Below are positions 11,444 through 23,547 of a stretch of 64,000 bases of DNA, in pieces. Location: assembly GCA_027405735.1 (NCBI GenBank), contig JAPEHQ010000004.1:992001-1056000 (forward strand), given 5' to 3'. Positions within the stretch are counted from its first letter, which is position 1; each line of letters opens with the position of its first letter. Origin of the DNA: Mucor racemosus. Taxonomy: Eukaryota; Mucoromycota; Mucoromycetes; Mucorales; Mucoraceae. The position numbers were made by a program, and so were the translations under genes. Below the pieces are notes generated by a model that worked only from the letters and a program-made list of their open reading frames with translations, was not told the origin of the DNA and searched no databases.

Positions 11444-13960
11444 AATCATTTTGCGACTCTTTCTCCATCGTCTGCCTGCATATAGTATAAAATTTATGGT
11501 TATTTAACCTAAAATGCATCCTATATAGCTTATTTTTGCATTCATGCTTTATACACATACACACACACACTCACACTCACACAAACATATATATATATCC
11601 CCCATCCTTTCCTTTTAAATATAATAAACTTTGGCATGAAGCCAGTTTTGATTATCTTGAAATTATGAAACCGACGAAAAAAAGGTTAATTTATGGCTCA
11701 TTTTCGGATGAAAATATAGCATTGGAAACTTGGTCGTGTACTAAATGTTTAGCAAGCAAGCAGTTATTTTATACAGATAAAATAAGCTCTGATATTGCGA
11801 GTTATTTGGAAATATTTTATTTCAAGAGCTCTTTTCATCTATTCAAGCAACCTATGAACTAATTACATGCACATTTATTTAGTTTTCAGTACCTGAAATA
11901 TGTTTCGATGAGCTGATCTTGTGAATCAGCCGTTAGAACCTCCAAATATGCATAAAAACGCTCTGAAAATTGCGTAAAAAGTTCGGGCGTCCAAACCATC
12001 CAATTGCCCTGGGAGCCTTAAAAGGATTTTTGAACTTGTCAAATATGCTTTGTCAAACATTCACTCGGTTGAATAGATACAAAAAACTTGCGTAATTCTT
12101 GGCATTATTTTTTTATTTCGATAAAACATTTAGCTTGTCTCGTTTTCGATGTATTTAATGTACATATTTCGTAAAACCTAAATATGATATATTTTTAAAT
12201 TTACGAACATTAAATGTATTCTAACTTTTAAAGAAGTAACAGAAACTAAATTCATTCCAATTACTCGGTGCGTTAAGCATACGTCTTGCCTAATTCCTTT
12301 GTAATACACATAATTAGTTGAACTATACTGACATCTAGAACGTGATTTATGATTACACAATGAGAATATCACTACTTCCTTTATAAATGGTTACAATGTG
12401 CACTGTTGTAATCAATGATGCTATTGTGACAAATTAATTGAAAATAAGGTACAGAATTCTTTTCTGCGATCGAGTAAACTTATATCTGTTATTTTGTGTT
12501 CAATTATTCAACCTTCTGAGATTAGTTGATTTTTCATGCTTCTCCATCATGCGAATTGGGCTTTCGAGAAGAATTATATAATAAAAAAGATGAAAAGCTT
12601 GAAATTCACTTTAGGGAGAGTATGTTCAATTAGCTTTTCATGCACCAAATGCAATTTGTTTCCGGGATAAAAAAACGGTAGTAATTTGATTGTTTGGATT
12701 CAAGGACCGAAGGGTTAGTAACTCAGGGTTGCTCAACTGATTATGTTAAAAAAGAACAAGAAACGCACAGACAACTTACATAATCCCATATAGGATTACC
12801 CAAGAATTCATTCTTTTCAACGCTGCTTTAACGGCAAAACCATTATGAATTGTATTTTATTATTATTGTTATCATCTCTACATTTTGTTTATACATTTGG
12901 CATGAATTAGCTGAAAAAAAGTGTAAAATTACAGCCGAGTCACTACTGTAATAAACATTTTATTATTTCACTAATACCAAGTTGCTGTTGTTTTGATTGT
13001 AATACAGAAGAAATAGAAATCAGAAGAACCTTAAATGAAATCACTACTCCGCCCTTGTTCTTTTTGCTTTTTTTTGAGCCTAATAGGCAAGCTCATCGAT
13101 TTTCCCTTTACTATAAATAATTTTGTAAATGTTACATTTGGATACTCCTGATTAAAGACCAGCAAGTTTGGCGCTCTCAATCTTCCTTCGCCCATTTGGG
13201 TCCGAGAATTTAGACGCAGTTAATCAATCAGAGAGATATGATATTTTAGACATTGATCACCAAATTGTAACATGATTTTGTATGATATCAAATGACAAGC
13301 TTATGTCTGATAGATTTATCATTCCATAAAATATTAAGTAGGTTTAGCAACATGCTGTAATTTGTATACGCCCATAAAATTTATATTTTTGTTATTTTCT
13401 GTGCAACATCATGTAAACCACATTATCTTTATGATCGTGGGCCACTTTTTTTTTGTTCTTTACCTCTATTTTTCTTAAAATGGAAAAAGAAGGAGAGTTA
13501 ACGAAATGATAAGTACAACGGGTAAATGAGACTAGTAGATGTTTACAAATACTATTGTGTAATTCCATAACGTATTTTTTTACGTTTACAATGTAAAGTT
13601 TTTATCATGCCATTTGTATACATGTATGAAAGTAAAAATACCCCTCTTTTTTTAGATATATAATTAATCTGGGGTCCCTTATTTTTTTAATTAGTGTAAC
13701 TTTTTTCATTACAGCAATTGTATAAAATCGAGAAACAATTAGGTAGTTTAACAAAGAATGTGTCAATGCAAGTTTTAACCTGTAACAAATAAACTAACAC
13801 GGAAAGGACAGTTCCGATTTTCTTTTTTATACACTAATAAACAGGCCATTTTTTATTAATATTATTACTATTTAATTTTATAATCGTTACTTGATTATCT
13901 ACATGAAATAAAACATATATATATAAAACAAACATATTGAAAAAAAAAAAGCTATTACAG
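11444..13960. other. Intergenic DNA with an (AC)n microsatellite
   Basis: The first part holds an imperfect AC repeat near 11555-11590. A frame at 11536..11862 runs through it, but its start lies in the microsatellite and it resembles no family, so it is left out as a gene. The rest is AT-rich without features I can support. Confidence 0.45.
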
Positions 13961-14087
13961 TTATTTACTTGAAACAAAATGGTAATGATAAGATGATGAG
14001 GGTTGATGTGGCGTATTCTGGCTTTGAAACAAAGAATGTTGTTGTTGTTGTGGTTGCCGTTGCTGTTGCTGCTGCTGCTGCTGCTGC

Positions 14088-14139
<52 letters not shown>

Positions 14140-15530
14140 GCTGCTTTGATTGATTTGCAATCATCTTTCCTTGTCGTGCAACTGATCGAGAATATCTCAG
14201 ACCGCATGCGTTACAAAGCCTATAATAATTTATTATTAGTAAAATATTGTGATATTATAGCTTGTTAAACTGTACGTTTTATGACCAGTTGGTCCTCTTC
14301 TCCATTCAGGACTTGATTCAGTTCCACAACTCTGACAATGATGTTTGTTGCTATTGTATTGTTGTTGTTTGTCACTATTGTGTTGTTGTGTAGGTAATAA
14401 TAAGTTCTCTAATGAGACGGCAGAGGGATAAGGTTGGTATTTTCTTTGCTTTTGATGAAGGTTTACTGGGCTACAAGGTTCAGATGTACGACGTAAAGGA
14501 TACTCATCAAGTTGGTTATATTTATTGGGTGAGCAAGGCAAAGACAAAGGTCGGCTTGATGGTGGTATAATGATATGTTGTTTGTTTTTCTTTCTTTCTA
14601 AATAGATTAATAAAAATGTTATCGATCCATATTCGATTATCAAGCTGTCTAATTTTTGCCCTTTAGAATTTATTCGAGAAGGCTGTTGAACACAACGAAA
14701 ACAAGAGGTTCCTGGTAACATGGGGCGGTCATCAAATGAAGAGATCAAGTTGCTGTAATAATAGTCTGCACTACCTATTTCGTTGGGATAGTGATCAGGC
14801 CATGACAGTAGTACTGATTTTGTTTTACTGTCTAAAATGTATAAAAATTGGTGCGGAGAAGAATCACTGTATTCATATTGTATTGATTCAATTGAAGATA
14901 ACGAGGAACTTGTGGATAATGAGGGCGAAAGTAGCTTGTCTTGCTCAATTAAACTTTCTTTTAAGGTTAAGGCGCAGAAATTATTATTACTGTTGATGCT
15001 GTTGTGCTTGCAGTCTCCGCATAAGTTCATGGAAGTACTATTTGAGGATTCCTCACCTTGGACAAATGTTAATGTCGAGCTTTCTTGTTTCTTATAATAA
15101 AAAATTACCTGGAGAATGAAGAAAAGCCAACACTAGATCATTTGTTGCTACATACATGATGATATCAATTATCATGTATAAATTTGATTTTAAAGAAAAG
15201 TTGTGCTGTGACAAATGTTAATAGAGGGGGGGGGGTTTTCTTTCTTTCTAGATTATCCTTACAGTATTATAGTCTTTTAATCGACATCTATTGAATATCA
15301 CCATAAATTAGCATACATTACATGCTACAAAGAAACAAAACTAACCTCGTCACTGAGCCACCCAAAAAATTTGAATGTGTAAATTTGAATAAATATCTTT
15401 TTGCCAAAGATACTTCATCAGGATGGATCAGATGAAATAAAGAAAGGCCTTTTAATTTATTACCAAAGCTTGATGTAGTAATAAATTCCAATTCATTCAC
15501 TGATAACAGAGTCCAAATGCACTGTGTCAT
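13961..15530 (-). CDS. White-collar-type transcription factor: PAS fold plus GATA zinc finger, poly-Gln tail
   Basis: Five exons on the minus strand, 15530..15346, 15287..15263, 15205..15109, 15056..14276 and 14219..13961, give 448 residues. The first three encode a PAS-like domain: GLSLFHLIHPDEVSLAKRYL, then SVTRCRLKDYNT across the 25-nt second exon, then IIDIIMYVATNDLVLAFLHS. A GATA finger spans the last intron, with Cys at about 343, 346, 365 and 368 and the core SPEWRRGPTG followed by LCNACGLRYSRS. The tail is a Gln run of about 28 and a Gln/His/Ser-rich end. PAS plus C-terminal GATA is the layout of fungal WC-1/WC-2 light regulators. I see no flavin-binding LOV signature (GRNCRFLQ), so it is closer to WC-2-like partners or an uncharacterised zygomycete PAS-GATA group. 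The minute exon 2 is the least certain part, though it restores both frame and PAS match. Confidence 0.8.
14040..14150. repeat. Trinucleotide tract (CAA/CAG on the minus strand) coding poly-Gln
   Basis: About 35 near-perfect GTT/GCT units on the plus strand read as CAA/CAG Gln codons in the last exon of the PAS-GATA gene. The mix has a block of CAG units inside CAA units. Other frames read poly-Asn/Ser or poly-Thr/Ala and are shadows. Confidence 0.9.
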
Positions 15531-17573
15531 GTTTTATATATTTATAGAGAAAATGTTGGAAAAATACAAGTAGAGAGAAAGAAAGAAGGAATGAATGAAA
15601 AGAGAAGAAAAGAAAAGATAGGGGCAGCTTTTTTATGCAGAGAAAAAACAAAATCAAACGCATACAACAAACAATAAATCAGAATTCCCTGATTTAGATG
15701 ATTTGTTGTAGCTCCTTTTTTTTTTTTTTTTTGCTGAAAAAGTAGTTGAACAGAGTGTCCCAAAGATTATTCTTCTATTTGTACAACATCTTGGACACAT
15801 GAAGTTTTCACAGTGATCGAAGATGCAATTGATCGAATAAATGCGGTTATTCAACTTTCTTCTTGCTCATTTCCTGGTCAGTGCCCCCCAATTTACCTTG
15901 TGTTTTTTCCATAAAAACCTTCTGAATTGGCATCATTATGATACATAAAATTTGAATATGAAATTTCATATGAAATCGAGGGGTGAAAATGACATGATTA
16001 GATCTTAACCTGTACATTGTAAAAGTCATAAAACCCATGATTTAAAAAAAAAGATTCTCAATCAGGGAAAATTTTCTTGATTTCTTCTGAATATACATAG
16101 TAGGCGGGTAAAAAAGAAGAATAAAAACTTGTAATAATGCGCAACGGAAAGGACAGGGAAATAAACATGATCATTCTTGTATACAGGCAATACTCTATCT
16201 CTGGTAGTACATGTCCTACTAAAAAAGTAAATCCATACCAATATAGCTATTGTCAATCAAGTAATCAGTAACTAAATTAGGTATAAAATCTGTTATATTT
16301 TTCAGGCATATAAAATAAGCTTCTTTTATCAGTTATTTTTGTTTTGTCTAAATCACCAAAGCATGTTTCATTTGCACAATAAAGAGTTTATTTGTATATT
16401 CTATATTTAGTTGCGCGCACAATCTATCATATAGAATTATATATGTACTTTTATAGTAAAGCTTTGGTTATAGACCGGTATCTTGTTGCTTGATAATTGT
16501 TCTACAATACGTGTTTTAATACGACAAACTTCTTCATGATGCATGCATCGTTCTGGTTTATTATTCATCATCTGCATATTTTAGCCATACATACATTTTA
16601 TTGGCATTACATAAGATCGAAAATCAAGCGACAATTCAGCCGTCAATACTATTTAAAACTTAAATTAATGGCTTCGATCCAGGAGAACATGTTCTAATTT
16701 CTCTAAAAGAAAATCTTCGGTGTGCATACATGTAAGATTGGTGTATCATCTTTTTCATAGAAACGAATATACAATCGAGGACTTTACTCTCATTTACGGT
16801 ACATATAATTCCAACATATTTATTTAGATTAGTTGGAGGGAGGGGGGGATTGCGTAAGAATATGTCTCAATACTCACATATATACATATATACATATATA
16901 CCATATGTCAATCGAATAAGGGGTTGGTTTCTCATGTGGAAACATATGCACATTTGTGTATCAAAGAAGCCCCGAATTTTTTTTTATTATATATCAACTC
17001 TCGACAAGGAGGAGCAGAAATTAAATTAATTGTATTTGTCAAAATGGAAATTTTTCATGTGTTTCCAGTTTGTCACCCTTATAGGAGCACAATACCTGTT
17101 TTAGTATCATAGCTAGAGATGAAGCGAAAATATCATTAGATGCCTGATACGCTACACCATGTTAAATCAAAAGGCGTTTTTCCTTTTCATTTAATATGGG
17201 TTCGAATAAACTCTTTAAATGTGCAATAGGAAATAAACGAAATCGACATTTTCATGCACGTTACAAAATCAACAAATCATTATGACACATAGCTCCTTCA
17301 GTCAAAAAATAGAATATAAATACATAAATATTGTGATATATGACTTTTAATACTGATACTGTAAGATAATTGTATTTCATTTAATGGTATTGCAATTATT
17401 GTAAACAAGTACAAGACAGCATTGCTACTGATGAAAATTAAAATGCATCCTTATCATATTTATTATATCATACACTCACTTTTCAGTTTGAGTAATTATT
17501 ATTGATTTATATTTTATTCAATATCTTTGAATTAATAAAAGTTATATATAAGTAGTGTACTACTAATAGATGC
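15531..17573. other. Intergenic DNA upstream of the PAS-GATA gene
   Basis: Short open frames only, mainly on the minus strand, without family resemblance or joinable exons. Upstream exons of the PAS-GATA gene could lie here, but I found no convincing one. A short ATACAT tandem stretch lies near 16880. Confidence 0.4.
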
Positions 17574-17874
17574 TGATCCTATCAGAATTAGAAATTACCG
17601 AATTACCAATTTAGAACATCTGTCAGACCATAATGCTTAGCATGCAAATCAGATAATGCAGCGTTCATGCGTCTAACCACGTTACTATTGATTATTGAAT
17701 CACAGAAGTATCATTCCATTATATCTACACAAGACCCATATATTCATTCTAATCATATTATCATTCAAATTTAATGCACTCATTCAACTAGTATATAAAC
17801 CCTATCTATAGCCTCATAATAAAACAGCACTTTTTCATCTGGATAATTTCATACGTTTACCTTTCGATAAATCA
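17574..17874 (+). mobile_element. Solo LTR, family alpha, copy 1
   Basis: A 301 bp unit begins TGATCCTATCAGAATTAG and ends CGATAAATCA, so it has TG...CA ends. The exact 5-base duplication GATGC flanks it (17569-17573 and 17875-17879). Inside are a TATA-box-like GTATATAAACC and, about 20 bases later, CATAATAAAAC resembling a polyadenylation signal, both on the plus strand. An inverted relative lies at 42905..43201. No internal gag-pol region is attached, so this is a solo LTR left by recombination. Confidence 0.88.
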
Positions 17875-18324
17875 GATGCTTTCGCTAAGTACAAAATGAG
17901 GTATACTATATCAGACATGATAGGAAATAAAAAAATTGACACTGTTGAATTTCGGCTTACTTTATCGACTATTGTTTGATTATTAATACATCTATTGAAA
18001 GGCTTTTGCGATTTTCTAGCATATTTTTAACATATGTGCAGTAGCTGAAAGTAATATCGATCTTAAAAAAATTAGATGTAAGACACATTTCACCATAACT
18101 TTGATTATGTATAAAAGAACGTATACCAATTAATTTCGATAGCTGTCATTACCATATATGTATGCTTGCTTTGGTTGATTTAGTGTTATTTCCTATTTGA
18201 AATTGCCAGACAAGCCATCCACACCACTTGAAAAAAGTGCGCGCTGGATCCCTACAATTTAACTAGAAAATCAATGGGATGTCAACATTTTAATTTTGGA
18301 TACAGCTACAGCTATAGTATTGCT

Positions 18325-19525
18325 ACGCTACTCTGCATTTTTTGTTTCAGCCAAAAATATTGGTTTTTCGTAGAAATAATCAAAACAATAGTCCGTATCA
18401 CAGCTTAAAACCTATAGTAGCGGGGCTCCAAAATTGATTTGATGAAAAAATGATTGAAAATGATTAAAAAAAACAAAATTGTTTAATAGCTCATGAGCTG
18501 AAAAGTAAGTAAACCTAGAATATTAAATAGTTTTTGTACAGCTTTGAATTCTGCATCCATTTAAGCAAAATTCAAAATAGTGTTGCACATTATATTTTGC
18601 GCAAAATGCAATTGAAATTTTAGAGGTTTTTTGAAGATACACATTACTTTTTATAAGCATATTTAAAATATAATAAATTGAAATGATGCGCAAAAAAATA
18701 ATCTATCGATCGAGCTATTGCAACATTTTTTAACTGCATTTTTCGTAGAGAAAACCACATTTTTGTCCAAATTTTTTTCTGTTTCAGAATTTGGGACGAG
18801 GGTATACAAGGGGAAAATTGAGGTTAGAGATGAGGGTGTCTCTTTGTGCACATCTTTGAGGATATCTCCACGAAAAATCAATATTTTGAAAAACTCTAAA
18901 TTGGGTCTGAGAGAGCTCAACAAGTTGGATGACATGAATGCAAAAAAAATGTTGCTCAATTTAACCAATATTTTGAAACCTACTATAGAAATGCCCAAAA
19001 AATTGAAAAAAAAATAAAAGTGCTCAGAATTTTTTTATATTAAAATATGTTATAGAGCACTTCAAAACAAGTAAATTTCATTATTAAAAAGTGGTAGTAT
19101 AGCTTAATTTTTTCTGGAGATATGAAGTCTCAAAGTTTTCAATCCACTAGCAGTGAAATACGCGTAAAAAATCTGAAACCTTAGCACTGAAAAATTAATA
19201 CCAACTGCAAAAAGTAGGATATTTCCAAATACTCATTTTTGAATTAAAGCTGAACATCTCAGGTACATTGGCATATAATTTTTTCTTGGTGTTATTTAGT
19301 GAAAATAAAAAGTAGATCAGGGATGAAAGTGAGATCCAGTTTTTAGGGGAAAAGCAGTGAATTTTACGCGTTTTTGAGTCTTTTGTGAGATATAAAATAA
19401 ATTTAAGAATAGGTAGCATAATGCAACCAATTTATGTCTGTTTAGTAGTGCCTAAAGTATATCCTAAAAATATTTAATATGAGGTTAGTTATAGAAAAGA
19501 GAGCACCACGCTCCGGTATTGAAGA
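18325..19525 (+). repeat. Dispersed 1.2 kb repeat, copy A
   Basis: This block aligns along most of its length with 44225..45440 (same orientation) and with 32345..33890 and 57365..58590 (inverted). Shared landmarks in order are CTCTGCATTTTTTGTTT, the segment around AGTCCGTATCACAGCTTAAA, TTGAATTCTGCATCC, GGGTATACAAGG, CCACGAAAAATCAATATTTT, and a closing region near CAGTGAAATACG. In this copy a 99-codon frame (18718..19017) is open, and part of it is partly conserved in the other copies. Ends are approximate and no target duplication could be fixed. Confidence 0.85.
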
Positions 19526-20575
19526 TTGAAAACTATGAAAATTCAATTTTTTGAAAATTTAAATATTGCTCGACCAGATACCTACAGAAAAAAATACAAC
19601 ATCCATTTTAACGTATGGAGTGTAATCTTTTCTGAATATATTAAATCAAGTTGATCAAGGTTTGTCAGATAAAGAGTGTAACTTTAGTCAAACTAGATCA
19701 AATTTTGTAAGATGAATATATTATTTTTTTACTGATTAATTAGAAAAAGCAATTAATAACTATGGAGTGTAACCGTTTAGCTTCGACAATAAATAAATAA
19801 AATATTCTTTATTGTTAGAAGATATTCCGAAAAGGAATAAATGCAATGATAAAGGCCTAACCTCAGTACATTATAGCAAAAAAGGCTAATCTAATACTTA
19901 CAATACCACCCTCCATCCCATGTTGTCTGTATGCGATTTACTATTTTGATGTATAAGCATTATCATTGGCAAGTAGACTTAGAAACATTTCCATTGCCAA
20001 GCTTAGCTCACAAGTAACGGCTTTCAAACCGAAGCTTTAATAGTACTAATCTATTACAATTAAGGCACAGTAGTATAATTTTAAGCATTGATACTGTATT
20101 GGAGGTTTTCAGCCATTATCCAGTAAAGGTCGTCTTTGCAGCATTGGCCTTTCAAATAGCTACAAATATCGATTATATGAATGCTGGGTTCCTCTCGTAC
20201 TCACTTCATTTACTACTACGATATAAATACCATTAGTACGGTTCATTGAATCTGTATAGCGACAGTCTAAACCCAACATTTAATTAATATTAAGCTTTAT
20301 AATTAGAGCATATTAAAAATTGAAATGCTTCTATTTTGGAATTGATAGTTTAAGTTAGATTCGGGCATGATAAGTAAAAGATAATGACAATCGTAATGGT
20401 TTGATTTATAAACATTATGGGGCTTAATATTTTGTGATTTATTTGATTATCAAATAAATACTTTTCTCAGAGTATCAAAAAGTACAATTAAATTTATAGC
20501 TAAAATAACGAAATTTTTATTAAGAATATATGAAAAAAAGCAAATCGTCAGTGATTTTTTGTTATCAAAACAATT
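19526..20575. other. Intergenic DNA
   Basis: AT-rich sequence with no gene or repeat I can support, lying between the dispersed repeat and the 3' end of GID8. Confidence 0.45.
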
Positions 20576-21439
20576 TTATGAGGACATTACAACATCTTCG
20601 TCTAGACTATTGCCATTCTCATCTCGTACAACTAAATCAGCTTTAACCCAATTTTCAATTTTAGGGTAATTCATTCTTTCATCCAGCTGTTCTTGACTCC
20701 AAGCCAACATTTTCAATAGATTTGGTAATTTTGGATCTTTTTCCTGTGATTGACTCATGAGTATAGCTGCATTTAATTCACTTGCTGTCTTTTGACGTTG
20801 GCCCGGATGAAGTAAATCCTGTACTGGTGAATCTATGCTATCTTGAAATGCTAATAATGCCATCGTTCTTTCTAGTTCTTCTAAAAATTCGGGGTGTTCT
20901 TCTCCTCGAGGTGCCATTTCTTCAGAAGCAAATTCCAAAGCTTCCTGATAAGAGCCATTGCGAATAAGTTCAATAAGTCTTTGTTGTTGGAGGTGAAAAA
21001 ATAAATGCGGATTTGTGTCGAGAATCTATGAACATTTGGTTTAGAATCTACTCAAATAATCACGCTTTGCATTGTTTTTTTTTTTTTTTACCTCTGGATT
21101 CAAATCATTCACCAAGTCGATGGCTGTGTCAACATCACCTGATTGAATAGCGTGGCGAATATCCATTCTTTCTTGAATAGATTGTAAGTCGACTGTAGGT
21201 GCTAGACCACTTTCTGAACTAAATTGTTCGGCGGCATCTTTATACCCTTCTACTACAAGGTAATTCATGACAAGTTGGTTCAAGTCTCTATCAAGATAAT
21301 GTTGTTCAATATATACATTGTGAAAAAAAAAGGAAAAAAAATCCACTTACTGCTTATTAACTTTAACCTTTGTTAAACGCTGTTCCCATTCATCTTTAGG
21401 GATATTTTTCTTTGTGGTATTATTTGGTGTAGAGCTCAT
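20576..21439 (-). CDS. GID8: GID8/TWA1-like subunit of the GID/CTLH ubiquitin ligase
   Basis: Three exons, 21439..21351, 21287..21092 and 21025..20576, splice in frame to 244 residues, the usual GID8 size. In order: a basic lead with EWEQRL, a LisH helix pair DLNQLVMNYLVVEGYKDAAE (about residues 30-50), a CTLH segment with RMDIRHAIQSGDVDTAIDLV, and the CRA part with FHLQQQRLIELIRNGSYQEA and a helix containing ERTMALLAF. GID8 is the scaffold that joins the RING pair to the substrate receptors of the GID complex, which in yeast degrades gluconeogenic enzymes when glucose returns. All three domains are complete. It lies tail-to-head with HIS6 on the same strand, with about 120 bases between the HIS6 stop and its start. 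Confidence 0.92.
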
Positions 21440-21556
21440 TTTAGTATTTATGGGAAAAGGAAAAAAAGAAAGCTAGAAAATACTTGAAAAAATACAAAAA
21501 AGGGTGAAATAAAAGGGGAGGCGGAAAATTAATAATAACAATTTATTATATACTTT

Positions 21557-22720
21557 TTATGCATGTTTCTTGTTCCATTCAACACACTCTTCAAAGGTAA
21601 CTCCATTACCACCAAAAATATCCAAAGCACTGCCAAAGGTCAAATCAACTTTACCGTTGGATAAATTATCTACAAGTTTCAAATCTTCCATGGCTATACG
21701 TTTATACATAAAAATTAGTACAATCAACGTTTAAAGAATTTTTATTACGCATTTACATCTTCCACCACCAGCATAAGTTGTTGGAATTGTGACCCATTCA
21801 CCAAGACCTATGCAAACATATTTTTAGATTTTGAAAATTCATTGAAAATTCCAACTTACGTTCGACTAATTGCTCATCAATGCCTTTGCAAAGACCTTCA
21901 ACATCTGCTGCATGAATCAAAAATTCACTATTACAAAGGGAATATTAATTTCTATGTCTGCAATGAGATAGATAAATCAATGTATTTTACCTGCAATATT
22001 GAGTGAGCATATCAAGGGTGTCTAAAATCCTTTAAATAAGTCGAAAATTCATCAACAAACATCCTCCATCTACCTTTATTGACTTCCATATCTGTCATTT
22101 TTTGCCATTTATCCATAGCAACTACCCATTTATCGTTCTTCTTACGACAACTATCCATGAAATCAATACAAATCCTCGGAAATCGTTGATTTAATCTTAC
22201 CTGACATCGACCACTAATTTGTCTTTACCGACAAGTTTGCAAAGTTCAGCCAATCTTTCCAAAGAAAATTTAGCATTAGGAAACAAATAACTAGTAACAA
22301 TGACCTGATTTTTCTTTAAGTTAACATGTGCAGCGTATTGCTACTCTGGTTTATTTTGCTTACCTTGGATGCCCCCAAAGATAACCATTCTTGAGCATTA
22401 TCCAATGTGATACCTCCGCCTACTTGAAGTCCACCGGGCCAAGCTTGAAGTGCTTCCTTGGCTGCTTCGTCGTTGTTAGGACCTAATTTAATAACATGGC
22501 AACGGCTGACATCATTTTCCTTGTATAATTTGGAGTAAAAACTTGGAGTTTCTCTATAGATGCATTGAGTTGTCAAGGTCGTTAAAAATCCTTAAATGTC
22601 TACTTACTCGGAAACAAAATTGGTGGTGAGTTGTTCAGGAGAGCTATCCAATAATGAACCACCTACGATCTGCTTGACTTTGCCATGATGAAGATCGATA
22701 CAACCGTTGAATCGTGTCAT
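21557..22720 (-). CDS. HIS6: HIS6, ProFAR isomerase of histidine biosynthesis
   Basis: Eight exons, 22720..22608, 22553..22364, 22304..22201, 22150..22074, 22021..21991, 21927..21860, 21807..21757 and 21693..21557, give 256 residues (yeast His6 has 261). The enzyme converts ProFAR to PRFAR, step four of histidine synthesis, in the cytosol. The (beta/alpha)8 markers read in order: [96 protein letters not shown] and [14 protein letters not shown]. For exon 5 the acceptor at 22023-22022 was used rather than an upstream AAAG, because only it keeps the frame and the spacing seen in yeast. The gene is intact and single-function, unlike the fused bacterial forms. Confidence 0.94.
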
Positions 22721-22877
22721 TTTTCCAAACAGTTCAAGTAAAAATAGGGAGAAAATAGACCTTTTTAGATGATCAATTTGTGTCAAAATATGATTCTATC
22801 GAGTCACAATGAAAAGATTACTCACCCCGCGAAGGATACATCAAGAAGTACATTTGTTGTGCCTTTTCTACAAAACA
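22721..22877. promoter_or_regulatory. Shared divergent promoter of HIS6 and FHIT
   Basis: Only 157 bases separate the HIS6 start (minus) from the FHIT start (plus), so both promoters must lie here or overlap each gene's 5' end. I see no unambiguous TATA box. A TGACTCA-like Gcn4 site, which would be expected for amino-acid control of HIS6, is not evident. Confidence 0.6.
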
Positions 22878-23529
22878 ATGTCAGGATTTCGGTTTGGACC
22901 TCATCTTATTCAAGAATCTCAAATCTTTTTTAAATCGAAATTATCGATTGGTATTGTTAATTTGAAACCTATTGCTCCGTAAGATACTTTATTGAATTTC
23001 TACTGATTTTTAGCTGACATTTTGATTATAGAGGACGTAAAACACAACGCCATTTTAATGTAAATTGCAATTATCCGCTAACAAAATGTAAAATATAGAT
23101 GTTTTGGTGCTTCCCAAGAGAAATACACCAAGATTAGCAGATTTAGATAATGATGAAACAGTAGATTTAATGCTATCAGCCCAAAAAATTGGAAATGTTG
23201 TCGAAAAGCATTATGGATGTACATCACTTACAATGACAATTCAAGACGGACCTCAAGCAGGACAAACTGTAAAAAGAAAAAGAAAAAAAGAAAATTGCTG
23301 TAACTTTATTATATTAACTTATAATTGTATAATATGTTTATAGGTTCCCCATGTTCACATGCATATTATTCCTCGTAAAAAAGGTGATTGGGCAAACAAC
23401 GATGATATATATCAAGAATTGGATAGGAATAAGGGCAACAAGCCAGGAGTTGACAATGAAGAAAGAAAACCACGTACGGAACAAGAGATGGGTTTAGAGG
23501 CTAAGGAATTAAGTTTATATTTCATTTGA
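22878..23529 (+). CDS. FHIT: FHIT-type HIT hydrolase (diadenosine triphosphatase)
   Basis: Four exons, 22878..22978, 23032..23036, 23099..23268 and 23344..23529, give 153 residues (human FHIT 147). Matches in order are FKSKLSIGIVNLKPIAPGHV, LMLSAQKIGNVVEKHYG, TIQDGPQAGQTV and the histidine triad HVHMHI (His95, 97, 99). The family cleaves Ap3A/Ap4A through a covalent His-AMP intermediate. Exon 2 would be only five nucleotides (AGGAC). It is needed because it supplies the Gly of the invariant PGHV and keeps the frame; joining exon 1 directly to exon 3 shifts the frame. The 3' end is 18 bases from the stop of the convergent NSE3 gene. Confidence 0.92.
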
Positions 23530-23547
23530 ATTCGATATTTTTAAGAT

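Noticed and set aside
11536..11862. 108-codon plus-strand frame
   Set aside because: It starts inside an AC microsatellite, matches no family and has no splice partners.
13834..14268. Poly-Asn/Ser, poly-Thr/Ala and poly-Val frames over the trinucleotide tract
   Set aside because: They are alternative readings of the Gln codons in the PAS-GATA gene, whose frame is fixed by the zinc finger.
18663..18998. Minus-strand frames in the four 1.2 kb repeat copies (also 32933..33202, 44590..44850, 57914..58237)
   Set aside because: They are antisense to the better conserved short frame and share only what overlap with it forces.
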